Source: Pseudomonas fluorescens (GTDB taxonomy: Bacteria; Pseudomonadota; Gammaproteobacteria; Pseudomonadales; Pseudomonadaceae). Taken from it: a stretch of DNA of 64,000 bases. The DNA is taken from positions 1 through 64,000 of the forward strand of contig NZ_JSAK01000043.1 in the NCBI RefSeq assembly GCF_000802965.1, read 5' to 3'. Of the stretch, positions 8,170 to 16,039 are shown one piece after another. A program made the translations under genes and the position numbers. How positions within the stretch are numbered: the stretch's first letter is position 1; every line of letters begins with the position of its first letter. Below the pieces are notes generated by a model. It saw nothing but the letters and a program-made list of their open reading frames with translations. It was not told where the DNA came from and made no database searches.

Positions 8170-9474
8170 TTAGTTGGTCGGTGCACCTTGAACAATCCAG
8201 GCGCCGATCAGATCACGTTCCTGCTGGGTCATCTGGGTGATGTTGCCCAGTGGCATGATCTGGCTGGCGACGGCTTGAGCCTGGATCCGCGCGGCGTTCT
8301 GGCGGATTTGCTCGGGGGTGTCGAGCATCACACCGGCCGGCGCTGCGCTGAACAGTGGGCTGGTCGGTTTGGCCGAATGGCACACTGCGCAACGTTCCTG
8401 AATCACGCTGTGGACCTTGTCGAAACCAGGGCCGGCGTTGGACGCCTGCGCTGGTGCAGCAGCGGGAGCTTCTGCCGGTTTGGCTTCAGCCGGTTTCAAA
8501 CCACCACCCTGTGCCGTTTCCGGCAGCGGTTGGTACTCGATCGCCGCTGGTGCCTTGGCCACTTCCGGGGCGCTGGACATCGGCTTCGGACCGGACACAT
8601 ACGCCAGGCAAATCATGCCCACCGCTGCCACTGGCAGGGTCCAGGCAAATTTGTGGCTGTCGTGACGGGTGTTGAAGTAGTGACGCACCAACACCGCCAG
8701 CACCGCGATCCCGGCCAGGATCAGCCAGTTGTACTGGCTGCCGTAGGTGCTCGGGAAGTGGTTGCTGATCATGATGAACAGCACTGGCAAGGTGAAGTAG
8801 TTGTTGTGACGCGAACGCAGCAGGCCTTTGGCCGGCAGCGCCGGATCCGGCGTGCGGTTCTCGGCAATCGCCGCCACCAGTGCACGTTGCGCCGGCATGA
8901 TGATGCGGAACACGTTGCCGACCATGATGGTGCCGATGATCGCGCCGACGTGCAGGTAAGCACCGCGACCGCTGAACACTTTGCTGAAGCCGTAGGCGGC
9001 GCCGATGATCAGCACGAACAGGATGAAGCCGAGCAGGGCAGGGCGTTTGCCCAAGGCCGAGTCACAGAGGAAGGAGTAGACGAACCAGCCGACGAACAGC
9101 GAGCCGATACCCAGCAAAACGCCTTCAGGGCCAGTCAGGCTGCTGCCCGGAGCCAGCAGGTAGAGCGTCGGGTTGGAGTAGAACACCACGCACAGCAGCG
9201 CGATACCCGACATCCAGGTGAAGTAGGCTTCCCATTTGAACCAGTGCAGGTTGTCCGGCATGGTCGGTGGAGCCAGTTTGTATTTTTCCAGGTGGTAGAT
9301 ACCGCCGCCGTGGATCGCCCACAAATCACCGGCCAGCCCGCTTTTCGGGTTGACCCGATTGAGGTTGTTTTCCAGCCAGACGAAGTAGAACGATGCGCCG
9401 ATCCAGGCCACGCCAGTAATCATGTGAACCCAGCGCACGCTCAGGTTCAGCCATTCCAACAGATGTGCTTCCAC
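8170..9474 (-). CDS. puuD: Membrane-bound urate hydroxylase PuuD
   Basis: 434 aa. The N-terminal two thirds form a multi-spanning membrane domain beginning with the family hallmark around HMITGVAWIGASFYF. A proline/alanine-rich linker (about residues 315-345) leads to a C-terminal cytochrome c domain with the haem motif CAVCH and a likely methionine ligand in SQIMPLG. PuuD oxidises urate to 5-hydroxyisourate, replacing classical uricase, and passes electrons to the respiratory chain through its cytochrome. Flanked by the permease gene downstream and allA upstream, 51 bp away. Confidence 0.95.
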   Translation of the reverse strand: MEAHLLEWLNLSVRWVHMITGVAWIGASFYFVWLENNLNRVNPKSGLAGDLWAIHGGGIYHLEKYKLAPPTMPDNLHWFKWEAYFTWMSGIALLCVVFYSNPTLYLLAPGSSLTGPEGVLLGIGSLFVGWFVYSFLCDSALGKRPALLGFILFVLIIGAAYGFSKVFSGRGAYLHVGAIIGTIMVGNVFRIIMPAQRALVAAIAENRTPDPALPAKGLLRSRHNNYFTLPVLFIMISNHFPSTYGSQYNWLILAGIAVLAVLVRHYFNTRHDSHKFAWTLPVAAVGMICLAYVSGPKPMSSAPEVAKAPAAIEYQPLPETAQGGGLKPAEAKPAEAPAAAPAQASNAGPGFDKVHSVIQERCAVCHSAKPTSPLFSAAPAGVMLDTPEQIRQNAARIQAQAVASQIMPLGNITQMTQQERDLIGAWIVQGAPTN

Positions 9475-9525
9475 AGTCTTTACCTCTCGCCCGTCACTCT
9501 TGTTGTCGAGTGATCGGACCTTCTC

Positions 9526-10029
9526 TTATTGGTGGGGGGCGAGGATCAAACGCTCATCCTCTTTGAAAAAATGCTCATCGCAGTTATTGCCTGTGCCACT
9601 GCGATCAACCACCAGGAAGTCATCCCGCTTTTCGATCGTCAGCACCGGATGGTGCCAAACGCCGCGATGGTAATTAATGCCCTGCCTGCCGTTGGTGACG
9701 AAGGCGCGGACCAAGCCTGATACAGGTTCATCGCCAAGTGGCGCGACCACGATCAGAAAGGGATTGCCGAGCAGCGGAATGAAAGCCTGGCTGCCCAGCG
9801 GATGACGCTCCAGCATGCTCACGGTCAGCGGCATGTCCTGCGCGTCGGCGCGGAAAATGCTGATGATCGCGTTGTCTTCAGGCGTAGCGGTTTCCACCGT
9901 CGCCAGTTTATGGAAGCGCATGGTCGAACCGTTGTTGATCATGAAGTGATCGCTGCCGTCGGTTTCGATCACGTCACCGAAAGGGGCGAAGGCTTCTTTG
10001 GTCAGCGGTTCAATCGTCAGTGTGCGCAT
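9526..10029 (-). CDS. allA: Ureidoglycolate lyase
   Basis: 167 aa from the ATG at 10029 (MRTLTIEPLT); the 21 extra in-frame upstream codons overlap a REP element and are unlikely. AllA cleaves ureidoglycolate to glyoxylate and urea, the last step of the block. A cupin fold fits the conserved FIPLLG, HRGVWHHP and DFLVVDR segments. It follows alc after a REP-containing gap of 123 bp and precedes puuD. Confidence 0.94.
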   Translation of the reverse strand: MRTLTIEPLTKEAFAPFGDVIETDGSDHFMINNGSTMRFHKLATVETATPEDNAIISIFRADAQDMPLTVSMLERHPLGSQAFIPLLGNPFLIVVAPLGDEPVSGLVRAFVTNGRQGINYHRGVWHHPVLTIEKRDDFLVVDRSGTGNNCDEHFFKEDERLILAPHQ

Positions 10030-10068
10030 GCTGTTCTTATCCGAATTCTGTGTTGTTAGAACTATCGC

Positions 10069-10142
10069 CATCGCGGGCAAGCCCGCTCCCACAGTGAACT
10101 GTGGCGTTCACAAAACCTGTGGGAGCTGGCTTGCCAGCGATG
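10069..10142. repeat. REPIN
   Basis: CATCGCGGGCAAGCCCGCTC CCACAG and the inverted CCTGTGGGAGCTGGCTTGCC AGCGAT arms, separated by about 22 bp. Located between alc and allA inside the purine cluster. The two arms are of slightly different subtype (GCGGGC versus GCTGGC). Confidence 0.85.
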
Positions 10143-10152
10143 GGGTTCAACC

Positions 10153-11148
10153 TTATTTAGCGACCTTGCCCAAAACCCGCAGGCGGCTCACACCACCGTC
10201 CGGGAACACGTTCAGGCGGATGTGGGTGATCGGGCCCAAGGCCTTGATCTGCTCGGCGAAGGTGTGTTCGGCGTGCATTTCCAGTTTCTGGCTTGGCAAC
10301 AGTTCGCGCCAGAACAGCGATTGGGTTTCGATCTGGCTGTCGGTGCCGCCCTTCACGAAAGCGCCCTGGATCGAGCACGTGTCCGGGTAGTTGCCCTTGA
10401 AGTGCAGGGTGTCGACGATGATTTTCTCGATCTCGCCCGGGTGGCCCAGCGCGACGATCACCCAGTCATTGCCCGGCGTACGACGACGTGCGGTTTCCCA
10501 GCCGTCGCCCATGTTGATGCCACGGCCAGGGTTGAGGATGTTGCTCATGCGACCGAAGTGTTCGTCGGAGCAGGCGAGGGCGCGGCCACCGTTGAGGGCT
10601 GAGGCCAGGTCGACTTGCTCGTTGTCGCCAACAGCCGACCAGTCGCGGTGCGGAATGCCGTACACGCGCAGACGGGCAACACCACCGTCCGGGTAGATGT
10701 TGAAACGCAGGTGGCTGAACGCCTGGTCGTTGTTGATTTCGTGGTAGTGGTGGCTGTTGCCTTGCAGCTCGACGGCGGACAGCACTTCAGTCCACTGGGT
10801 GTTTTCGTTCGGCTCGCCTTCGGCCAGGAAGCAGGCTTCCAGGGAGGCCGACGGCGGGAAGTTGCCGGTGAAGAATGAAGTGTCGATGTCGACGCCCTTG
10901 ATCGAACCCGGTACGCCCAGGCGGATCACAGCGCTGTCGTAGCCTTCGAAGCGCTTGCGGCGCGACTCCCAGCCGTCCATCCACTTGCCGTTGTCATCGA
11001 ACACGCCCTCCTTCCACACGGCCGGGGTCGGTTGGAACAGACGGTTGGCGTCTGCAAACCAGTCATCGGTGACCGAGATGATTTTGGTGCCCAGGCGGGC
11101 GTCGGCCAGGTTGACGAACTTCTCGAAAGGTACGGCGTAAGCTTTCAT
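10153..11148 (-). CDS. alc: Allantoicase
   Basis: 331 aa, made of two homologous jelly-roll halves: the segment with GVDIDTSFFTGNFPPSAS in the first half is mirrored by IIVDTLHFKGNYPDTCSIQ in the second, and both halves end in a P(D)GGV.RLRV.G block. Alc hydrolyses allantoate to ureidoglycolate and urea in the cytoplasm. Transcribed after uraD with an 86-bp gap, and ahead of allA, which uses its product. Confidence 0.96.
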   Translation of the reverse strand: MKAYAVPFEKFVNLADARLGTKIISVTDDWFADANRLFQPTPAVWKEGVFDDNGKWMDGWESRRKRFEGYDSAVIRLGVPGSIKGVDIDTSFFTGNFPPSASLEACFLAEGEPNENTQWTEVLSAVELQGNSHHYHEINNDQAFSHLRFNIYPDGGVARLRVYGIPHRDWSAVGDNEQVDLASALNGGRALACSDEHFGRMSNILNPGRGINMGDGWETARRRTPGNDWVIVALGHPGEIEKIIVDTLHFKGNYPDTCSIQGAFVKGGTDSQIETQSLFWRELLPSQKLEMHAEHTFAEQIKALGPITHIRLNVFPDGGVSRLRVLGKVAK

Positions 11149-11234
11149 TCTTCTTGTCTGCCTTTAAATAAGTGGCTTGGGATGCTTGCAGTGCCCTGGG
11201 TGCTATCGCGTTGTGAACACTCGGGCAAGGCTCG

Positions 11235-11750
11235 CTATAGGGTCAGTAAACGGAACAGGGCGATCTTGTTGATCTCTGCCAGCGCGCATTTGAATTCGGT
11301 GTCTGCCGAGTTGTGAATACGCGTTTCGAACGCTGCGAGGATCTGATGCCGGTTGCTGCCTTTTACCGCCATGATGAAGGGAAACTTGAACTTGGCTTTG
11401 TAGGCGTCGTTCAGCTCGGTGAAGCGCTGGAACTCTTCGGCCGTGCATTGGTGAATACCGGCGCCAGCCTGTTCATTGGTGCTGGCTTCGGTCAGTTGGC
11501 CCTGGACGGCAGCTTTGCCGGCCAGGTCCGGGTGAGCGTTGATCAGGGCCAGTTGGCTTTCATGATCGGCGCTCAACAGGATGTCGCTCATGCGCTGGTG
11601 CAGGGTTTCGATCTCGTCGATCGAAGCGTCCTGACCCAGGTCGAAGGCCTTCTCGGCCACCCATGGCGAATGTTCGTAGATGTCGGCGAAGGCTTTGACG
11701 AAGGCGTCGCGGCTCAGGGTCGATGGTTTCAATGTTTGAAAGGTGCTCAT
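11235..11750 (-). CDS. uraD: OHCU decarboxylase
   Basis: 171 aa from the ATG at 11750 (MSTFQTLKPS), whose ATGA overlaps the puuE stop, implying coupled translation. UraD stereoselectively decarboxylates 2-oxo-4-hydroxy-4-carboxy-5-ureidoimidazoline to S-allantoin. The family signature HPDLAGKAA is present, as are E..FQRF.ELN..Y and FPFIMAVKG. It works between UraH and PuuE in the pathway. Confidence 0.96.
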   Translation of the reverse strand: MSTFQTLKPSTLSRDAFVKAFADIYEHSPWVAEKAFDLGQDASIDEIETLHQRMSDILLSADHESQLALINAHPDLAGKAAVQGQLTEASTNEQAGAGIHQCTAEEFQRFTELNDAYKAKFKFPFIMAVKGSNRHQILAAFETRIHNSADTEFKCALAEINKIALFRLLTL

Positions 11751-12673
11751 TTGGCAGCCCCTTGGTACGGGTGGGTTTCCTGCCAGTGGCGCGCGATGTC
11801 GACGCGACGGCTGAACCACACCTGTTCATGGCTTTTAGCGTATTCGATAAAGCGCTTGAGCGAGGCGAGACGCGCCGGACGGCCGATCAGGCGGCAGTGC
11901 AGGCCGATCGACAGCATTTTCGGGGCTTCGGCGCCTTCAGCGTAAAGCACGTCGAATGCATCTTTGAGGTATTCGAAGAAATCGTCGCCCTTGTTGAAAC
12001 CCTGGACCTGGGTGAAGCGCATGTCGTTGGTGTCCAGGGTGTACGGGATCACCAAGTGCGGCTTGCCGGTCGGGTTGTTCGGTTCCCAGTAGGGCAGGTC
12101 GTCGTCGTAAGTGTCGCTGTCGTAGAGGAAACCGCCTTCTTCCATCACCAGGCGACGGGTGTTCGGACCGGTGCGACCGGTGTACCAGCCCAGCGGACGT
12201 TCACCGGTGATTTCGGTGAGGATGCGGATCGCTTCGAGCATGTGCTCGCGTTCCTGGGCTTCGTCCATGTACTGGTAGTCGATCCAGCGATAGCCGTGGC
12301 TGCAGATCTCGTGGCCGGCATCGACCATGGCGCGGATCACGTCCGGGTGACGCTGGGCGGCCATGGCCACGGCGAAGATGGTCAGCGGAATGTCGAATTC
12401 CTTGAACAGTTTCAAAATCCGCCAGACGCCGGTACGGCTGCCATACTCGTAGAGAGATTCCATGCTCATGTTGCGCGCGCCTTGAAGCGGCTGCGCCGAG
12501 ACCATTTCGGAGAGGAAGGCTTCGGATTCTTTATCGCCGTGCAGGATGTTGCGCTCGCCGCCTTCCTCGTAATTGAGTACGAAGGACAAGGCGATGCGGG
12601 CATTGCCCGGCCAGTGTGGGTGCGGAGGGTTACTGCCGTAACCGATCAGGTCGCGAGGGTAGTCAGCGCTCAC
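11747..12673 (-). CDS. puuE: Cofactor-independent allantoinase PuuE
   Basis: 308 aa. Polysaccharide-deacetylase-like (NodB/CE4) fold, recognisable from PLTIFAVAMAAQRHP and DAGHEICSHGYRW. It starts MSADYPRDLIGYG like other PuuE proteins. It opens the hydantoin ring of allantoin to give allantoate and belongs to the metal-independent branch, not the amidohydrolase AllB family. First gene of the leftward puuE-uraD-alc-allA run, with a TTGTATACAA palindrome 73 bp upstream of its start. Confidence 0.95.
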   Translation of the reverse strand: MSADYPRDLIGYGSNPPHPHWPGNARIALSFVLNYEEGGERNILHGDKESEAFLSEMVSAQPLQGARNMSMESLYEYGSRTGVWRILKLFKEFDIPLTIFAVAMAAQRHPDVIRAMVDAGHEICSHGYRWIDYQYMDEAQEREHMLEAIRILTEITGERPLGWYTGRTGPNTRRLVMEEGGFLYDSDTYDDDLPYWEPNNPTGKPHLVIPYTLDTNDMRFTQVQGFNKGDDFFEYLKDAFDVLYAEGAEAPKMLSIGLHCRLIGRPARLASLKRFIEYAKSHEQVWFSRRVDIARHWQETHPYQGAAK

Positions 12674-12745
12674 TGCAGTCTTCCTTCTTATTCGTGATGA
12701 CAGTTTGTGTGATTTGCCTTGGCTGGCGTCACAGCGATGGGCTGA

Positions 12746-12755
12746 TTGTATACAA
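12746..12755. promoter_or_regulatory. Palindromic operator TTGTATACAA, puuE side
   Basis: Perfect 10-bp palindrome TTGTATACAA, 73 bp upstream of the puuE start, followed by an AT-rich stretch suited to a promoter. The same word occurs at 15842-15851 before the AzgA-type permease and, with one change, at 12952-12961. Confidence 0.6.
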
Positions 12756-12951
12756 CTTTATATTCACTTTGTAAGCCTGATTTTTTGCATTTTTCATCAA
12801 CGGTCATCTTCACCTACTCTCTGCACAACCTTGCAAGAAATCTGCCTGACTAGTCAGCTACTGGTTGCGGGGTTCAGTCTGGACGGGCTTCGGCTGAAAA
12901 TCGCCGAGAAAACCCCGGATGGCGGGGATGGCGGGAAAAATGTCGTTTTTA

Positions 12952-12961
12952 TTGTGTACAA
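12952..12961. promoter_or_regulatory. Palindromic operator TTGTGTACAA, uraH side
   Basis: One-mismatch copy of the puuE-side palindrome, 132 bp upstream of uraH and next to a run of T. It probably binds the same regulator. Confidence 0.5.
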
Positions 12962-13038
12962 TTTTTTTGAAAAGTGTCTTAATCAATCGCTCGCCGCAGC
13001 TTTTCGTGCTCCGAATCGGTGCGGTCTCCTTTTTACCT

Positions 13039-13059
13039 GACTTCGGGAGGCGCGAAGTC
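13039..13059 (+). promoter_or_regulatory. Hairpin with GGAGG loop in the uraH leader
   Basis: GACTTCG, loop GGAGGCG, CGAAGTC: a perfect 7-bp stem exposing GGAGG, ending 33 bp before the uraH ATG. Too far to be the uraH ribosome binding site. A GGA-loop hairpin is the kind of site bound by RsmA/CsrA proteins. Confidence 0.4.
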
Positions 13060-13092
13060 TGACTGCTCCTCGCAGGCAGGCGCGCAGAATCA

Positions 13093-13446
13093 ATGGGACG
13101 TTTGACTACACACGTTTTGGACGCTGCACACGGTTGCCCGGGCAGCTCGATCAAGGTCGAGTTGTACCGCGTTGAAGGTACGCAGCTGGAATTGGTCGCC
13201 AGCGCGATAACCAACAGCGATGGCCGGGTCGATGCACCGCTGCTGCAAGGCGATGACTATCGCACCGGGGTTTATCAGGTTCAGTTTCATGCGGGCGACT
13301 ACTACCGCGCCCGAGGTGTTCAGCTGCCGGAGCCGGCGTTCCTGGATGTGGTGGTGCTGCGCTTTGGCATCTCTGCGGAACAGGATCACTACCACGTTCC
13401 CTTGCTGATTTCGCCGTACAGCTATTCCACGTATCGCGGCAGCTGA
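13093..13446 (+). CDS. uraH: 5-hydroxyisourate hydrolase (transthyretin-like)
   Basis: 117 aa ending in the diagnostic YRGS tetrapeptide of HIU hydrolases. Also present are the N-terminal LTTHVLD with its catalytic histidine and the HYHVPLL motif. It converts 5-hydroxyisourate made by PuuD to OHCU for UraD. No signal peptide, so cytoplasmic. Transcribed divergently from puuE. Only a weak purine-rich stretch precedes the ATG. A clear terminator follows at 13506. Confidence 0.97.
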   Translation: MGRLTTHVLDAAHGCPGSSIKVELYRVEGTQLELVASAITNSDGRVDAPLLQGDDYRTGVYQVQFHAGDYYRARGVQLPEPAFLDVVVLRFGISAEQDHYHVPLLISPYSYSTYRGS

Positions 13447-13505
13447 TCCCCCAAGCAGCTGCCTCACCCTGGAAGCGACTGCGCATATAGCTTCTTTGGT
13501 TTTTC

Positions 13506-13532
13506 GCCCGCTCACACTGCGGGCTTTTTTTC
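13506..13532 (+). terminator. Rho-independent terminator after uraH
   Basis: GCCCGC, 7-nt loop, GCGGGC, then a run of eight T: a textbook terminator 60 bp after the uraH stop. Confidence 0.9.
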
Positions 13533-13563
13533 GTCTGTAGATAAGTGGTGCCTGTGTTGACGC

Positions 13564-13654
13564 CATCGCTGGCAAGCCAGCTCCCACAGGTTCAGGGGTG
13601 TTCACATGTTCTGTGTACGACCCGGACACTGTGGGCGCTGGCTTGCCAGCGATG
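13564..13654. repeat. REPIN
   Basis: CATCGCTGGCAAGCCAGCTC CCACAGG and inverted GTGGGCGCTGGCTTGCCAGC GATG arms around a unique core. Located between uraH and the LysE gene, which converge here. Confidence 0.85.
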
Positions 13655-13663
13655 CTTTTGCTC

Positions 13664-14290
13664 TTAGCGGCTCAGCAAGGAAGCGGCACCCGCCCCACTG
13701 AACAACCCGGCACTGATCCGGTTAAACCAACTCTGCCCCTTGCCACTGCGCAAATACCGCGCCGCACCATGTGCGCCTAACCCATAGGCCAATTTGCACA
13801 GCAGGTCCAGCACGGTCCAGGTCACGATCATCACCAGCAACTGCGGCAGGAACGGCTGCTCGGCGCTCAAGAACTGCGGCAGAAACGCCGCAAAAAACAG
13901 GATGTCTTTCGGGTTGCTGGCGCCAAGCATGAATGCGCGCCCGAACAGTGCGCGAAAACGTGGCACCGGCGCAGCTTGAGGCACTTCGGCGCCGTGGGAA
14001 GGCTGGCGCGATTGCTGCCAGCTTTGCCAGGCGAGATAGAACAGGTACAACGCGCCAACAATTTTCAATGCGCTGAACAATTGTTCCGATGCCAGCAGCA
14101 GGGCGCCCAGACCCAGCGCCGAAGCACTCAGTAAACAAATCGAGGCAATCACACCGCCGAGAAACGCCGGATAGGAACGGACCAAACCGTAATTCAGACT
14201 GTTGCTGATCATCAGCAAAGACAGTGGCCCCGGGATCAGGATTACCACCAGCGCAGCGCCGCTGAACAGCAGCCAGGTTTCCAGACTCAT
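13664..14290 (-). CDS. LysE/RhtB-family translocator
   Basis: 208 aa from the ATG at 14290 (MSLETWLLFSGA). About six hydrophobic helices; the family hallmark PGP (VVILIPGPLSLLMI) lies in the first. RhtB/LysE proteins export amino acids or related small molecules through the inner membrane. It lies downstream of the AzgA-type permease but a terminator-like hairpin (14311-14336) separates them. The exported substrate cannot be told from sequence; a link to purine breakdown is only positional. Confidence 0.9.
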   Translation of the reverse strand: MSLETWLLFSGAALVVILIPGPLSLLMISNSLNYGLVRSYPAFLGGVIASICLLSASALGLGALLLASEQLFSALKIVGALYLFYLAWQSWQQSRQPSHGAEVPQAAPVPRFRALFGRAFMLGASNPKDILFFAAFLPQFLSAEQPFLPQLLVMIVTWTVLDLLCKLAYGLGAHGAARYLRSGKGQSWFNRISAGLFSGAGAASLLSR

Positions 14291-14310
14291 CACTTTCCTC
14301 CATTTGCACA

Positions 14311-14336
14311 AAAGCCCCACCCGACGGGGTGAGGCT
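14311..14336 (-). terminator. Rho-independent terminator after the AzgA-type permease
   Basis: Read on the minus strand: AGCCTCACC, loop, GGTGGGGCT (one mismatch), then TTTTG. It lies between the permease stop and the LysE start. Confidence 0.75.
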
Positions 14337-14362
14337 GGTTTCAAGCGCGTACCGCGTAAGGC

Positions 14363-15712
14363 TTACAAGAAGATGAACTTGGCGATGAAGATCGCGCAGA
14401 GCACCCACAGGCTCACGGAGATTTCCTTGTACTTGCCGGTACCGGCCTTCAGCGCCACATACGTGATGAAGCCCAGCGCAATACCGTCGGCGACCGAGAA
14501 GGTCAGAGGCATCATGATGGCGGTGACGATCGCCGGAATGCTGTCGGTCGCTTCGTCCCACTCAATGTGCGCCATGCCGCCCATCATCAACATCGCTACG
14601 TAAATCAGCGCACCCGCAGTGGCATAGGCAGGAATCATCCCGGCCAGCGGTGCGAAGAACATGGCTGCAATAAATAGCACACCTACGGTCACGGCGGTAA
14701 GACCAGTCCGACCACCAGCGGCTACGCCCGCGGCACTTTCCACATAGCTGGTGACCGGTGGCACGCCGACCACTGCACCAAATACGCTGGAAGCACTGTC
14801 GGCTTTCATGGCGCGGGAGAGATTTTCGATCTTGCCATCAGCGTTCACCAGGTTGGCGCGCTGGGCCACGCCCATCAAGGTGCCAGCGGTGTCGAACATG
14901 TGCACGAAAAGGAACGCCAGGACCACGCTGATCATGCTGACGTTGAACACGCCGGCAACGTTCATGGCCATCCAGGTCGGGGCCAGGCTTGGCGGTGCCG
15001 ACATGATCCCTTCGTAATGCACAAGGCCCAGGCCCCATCCAGCGAGGGTCACGGTGATGATGCTGATGAGGATCGCGCCGAATACACGGTGGTAGCTGAG
15101 GATGGCGATCATCAGGAAGCACACGGCGGCTAGCAGCGGGCCAGGTTCGCGCAGGGAGCCGAGTTTGATCAGGGTCGCCGGGCTATCAACGACGATGCCG
15201 GCAGTTTTCAAACCGATCAGCCCCAGGAACAGGCCCACGCCGGCACCCATCGCGAAACGCAAGCTGACGGGGATGCTGTTGAGTAGCCATTCGCGGATGC
15301 GCGAGAAGGTCAGGATCATGAACAACACACCGGACACGAACACCGCGCCCAGCGCGGTTTCCCAGTTGTAGCCCATGGTGCCGACCACGGTGTAGGTGAA
15401 GAAAGCGTTCAGGCCCATGCCCGGTGCCAGGCCCACCGGCCAGTTGGCGTACAAGCCCATCAACAGGCAACCCAGTGCGGCGGCGATGCAAGTGGCGACG
15501 AACGCGGCACCGTGATCGATCCCGGCGTCGGCCATGATGTTCGGGTTAACGAAAATGATGTAAGCCATCGTGATGAAGGTTGTCAGACCGGCAATCAGCT
15601 CGGTCTTCACCGTGGTGCCATGCAAGCTGAGTTTAAAGATGCGCTCCAGCCAGCCATTGCGTAAAGGCGGCGAGAGATCCAGCGTCGATGCTTCGGATTT
15701 GCGGCTTTCCAC
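14363..15712 (-). CDS. AzgA-like NCS2 permease for adenine/guanine/hypoxanthine
   Basis: 449 aa with about 12 or more membrane segments. The N-terminal TTVKTELIAGLTTFITMAYI and the APGMGLNAFF and GVPPVTSYVESAAGVAAGGRTG blocks are diagnostic of the AzgA/PbuG branch. These proton symporters import purine bases, which would feed xanthine and urate into the adjacent degradation pathway. Its upstream region carries the shared TTGTATACAA palindrome, tying it to the urate genes by probable co-regulation and not just by distance. Confidence 0.92.
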   Translation of the reverse strand: MESRKSEASTLDLSPPLRNGWLERIFKLSLHGTTVKTELIAGLTTFITMAYIIFVNPNIMADAGIDHGAAFVATCIAAALGCLLMGLYANWPVGLAPGMGLNAFFTYTVVGTMGYNWETALGAVFVSGVLFMILTFSRIREWLLNSIPVSLRFAMGAGVGLFLGLIGLKTAGIVVDSPATLIKLGSLREPGPLLAAVCFLMIAILSYHRVFGAILISIITVTLAGWGLGLVHYEGIMSAPPSLAPTWMAMNVAGVFNVSMISVVLAFLFVHMFDTAGTLMGVAQRANLVNADGKIENLSRAMKADSASSVFGAVVGVPPVTSYVESAAGVAAGGRTGLTAVTVGVLFIAAMFFAPLAGMIPAYATAGALIYVAMLMMGGMAHIEWDEATDSIPAIVTAIMMPLTFSVADGIALGFITYVALKAGTGKYKEISVSLWVLCAIFIAKFIFL

Positions 15713-15747
15713 AGCGAGTACTCCTCAAGAGTTTTATTGTTATTTCC

Positions 15748-15779
15748 AGGGCCGGACCTGAGAGGGTGGCAGCGGCCCT
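15748..15779 (-). promoter_or_regulatory. Leader hairpin of the AzgA-type permease
   Basis: AGGGCCG and CGGCCCT arms 18 nt apart, starting 36 nt upstream of the start codon on the transcribed strand. Could be a structured 5' leader; no known riboswitch core was recognised. Confidence 0.3.
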
Positions 15780-15841
15780 TTGAGGCACTTGCGAATTTGT
15801 TGACTGCTTGGTCAGGAACTCGCACGAAGTGGATTATGCTT

Positions 15842-15851
15842 TTGTATACAA
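15842..15851. promoter_or_regulatory. Palindromic operator TTGTATACAA, permease side
   Basis: Exact match to the puuE-side palindrome, here extended to TTTGTATACAAA, 130 bp upstream of the AzgA-type permease start. Confidence 0.6.
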
Positions 15852-15923
15852 AGAAAGCAAATAATGTTTTTGATTTTGTTTACGGTTTTTCTGGCGATAG
15901 GAATATATCGCCACGCAGGACGC

Positions 15924-16014
15924 CATCGCGGGCAAGCCCGCTCCCACAGGTTTTGTGCCGCTCGCCTATCTTGTGCACGACAAAGATCCTGTGGGAGCGC
16001 GGCTTGCCCGCGAT
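15924..16014. repeat. REPIN
   Basis: CATCGCGGGCAAGCCCGCTC CCACAGG and inverted CCTGTGGGAGCGCGGCTTGC CCGCGAT arms around a unique core. Confidence 0.85.
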
Positions 16015-16039
16015 AACTGACTAAAGGGCACGCAGACTT

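Larger units (their letters stand above)
12674..13092. promoter_or_regulatory. Divergent puuE/uraH control region
   Basis: 419 bp of AT-rich DNA between the two divergent urate operons, with no convincing gene. It holds two TTGTATACAA-type palindromes (12746-12755 and 12952-12961) and a hairpin just ahead of uraH (13039-13059), each listed separately. Confidence 0.7.
15713..16039. promoter_or_regulatory. Upstream region of the AzgA-type permease
   Basis: 327 bp without a gene. From the permease outward it holds a leader hairpin (15748-15779), the operator TTGTATACAA (15842-15851), an AT-rich stretch (15850-15890) and a REPIN (15924-16014) that abuts the convergent-side MarR gene. Confidence 0.65.

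Noticed and set aside
8005..9513. A 502-codon open frame on the plus strand
   Set aside because: Antisense to puuD, whose protein is unmistakable. The translated product is histidine- and glutamine-rich without any fold, a typical shadow in high-GC DNA.
13564..16014. Repeated 20-25 bp palindromic words considered as a CRISPR array
   Set aside because: The copies come as inverted pairs in separate gaps, with no regular spacers and no cas genes. They are REP/REPIN elements.
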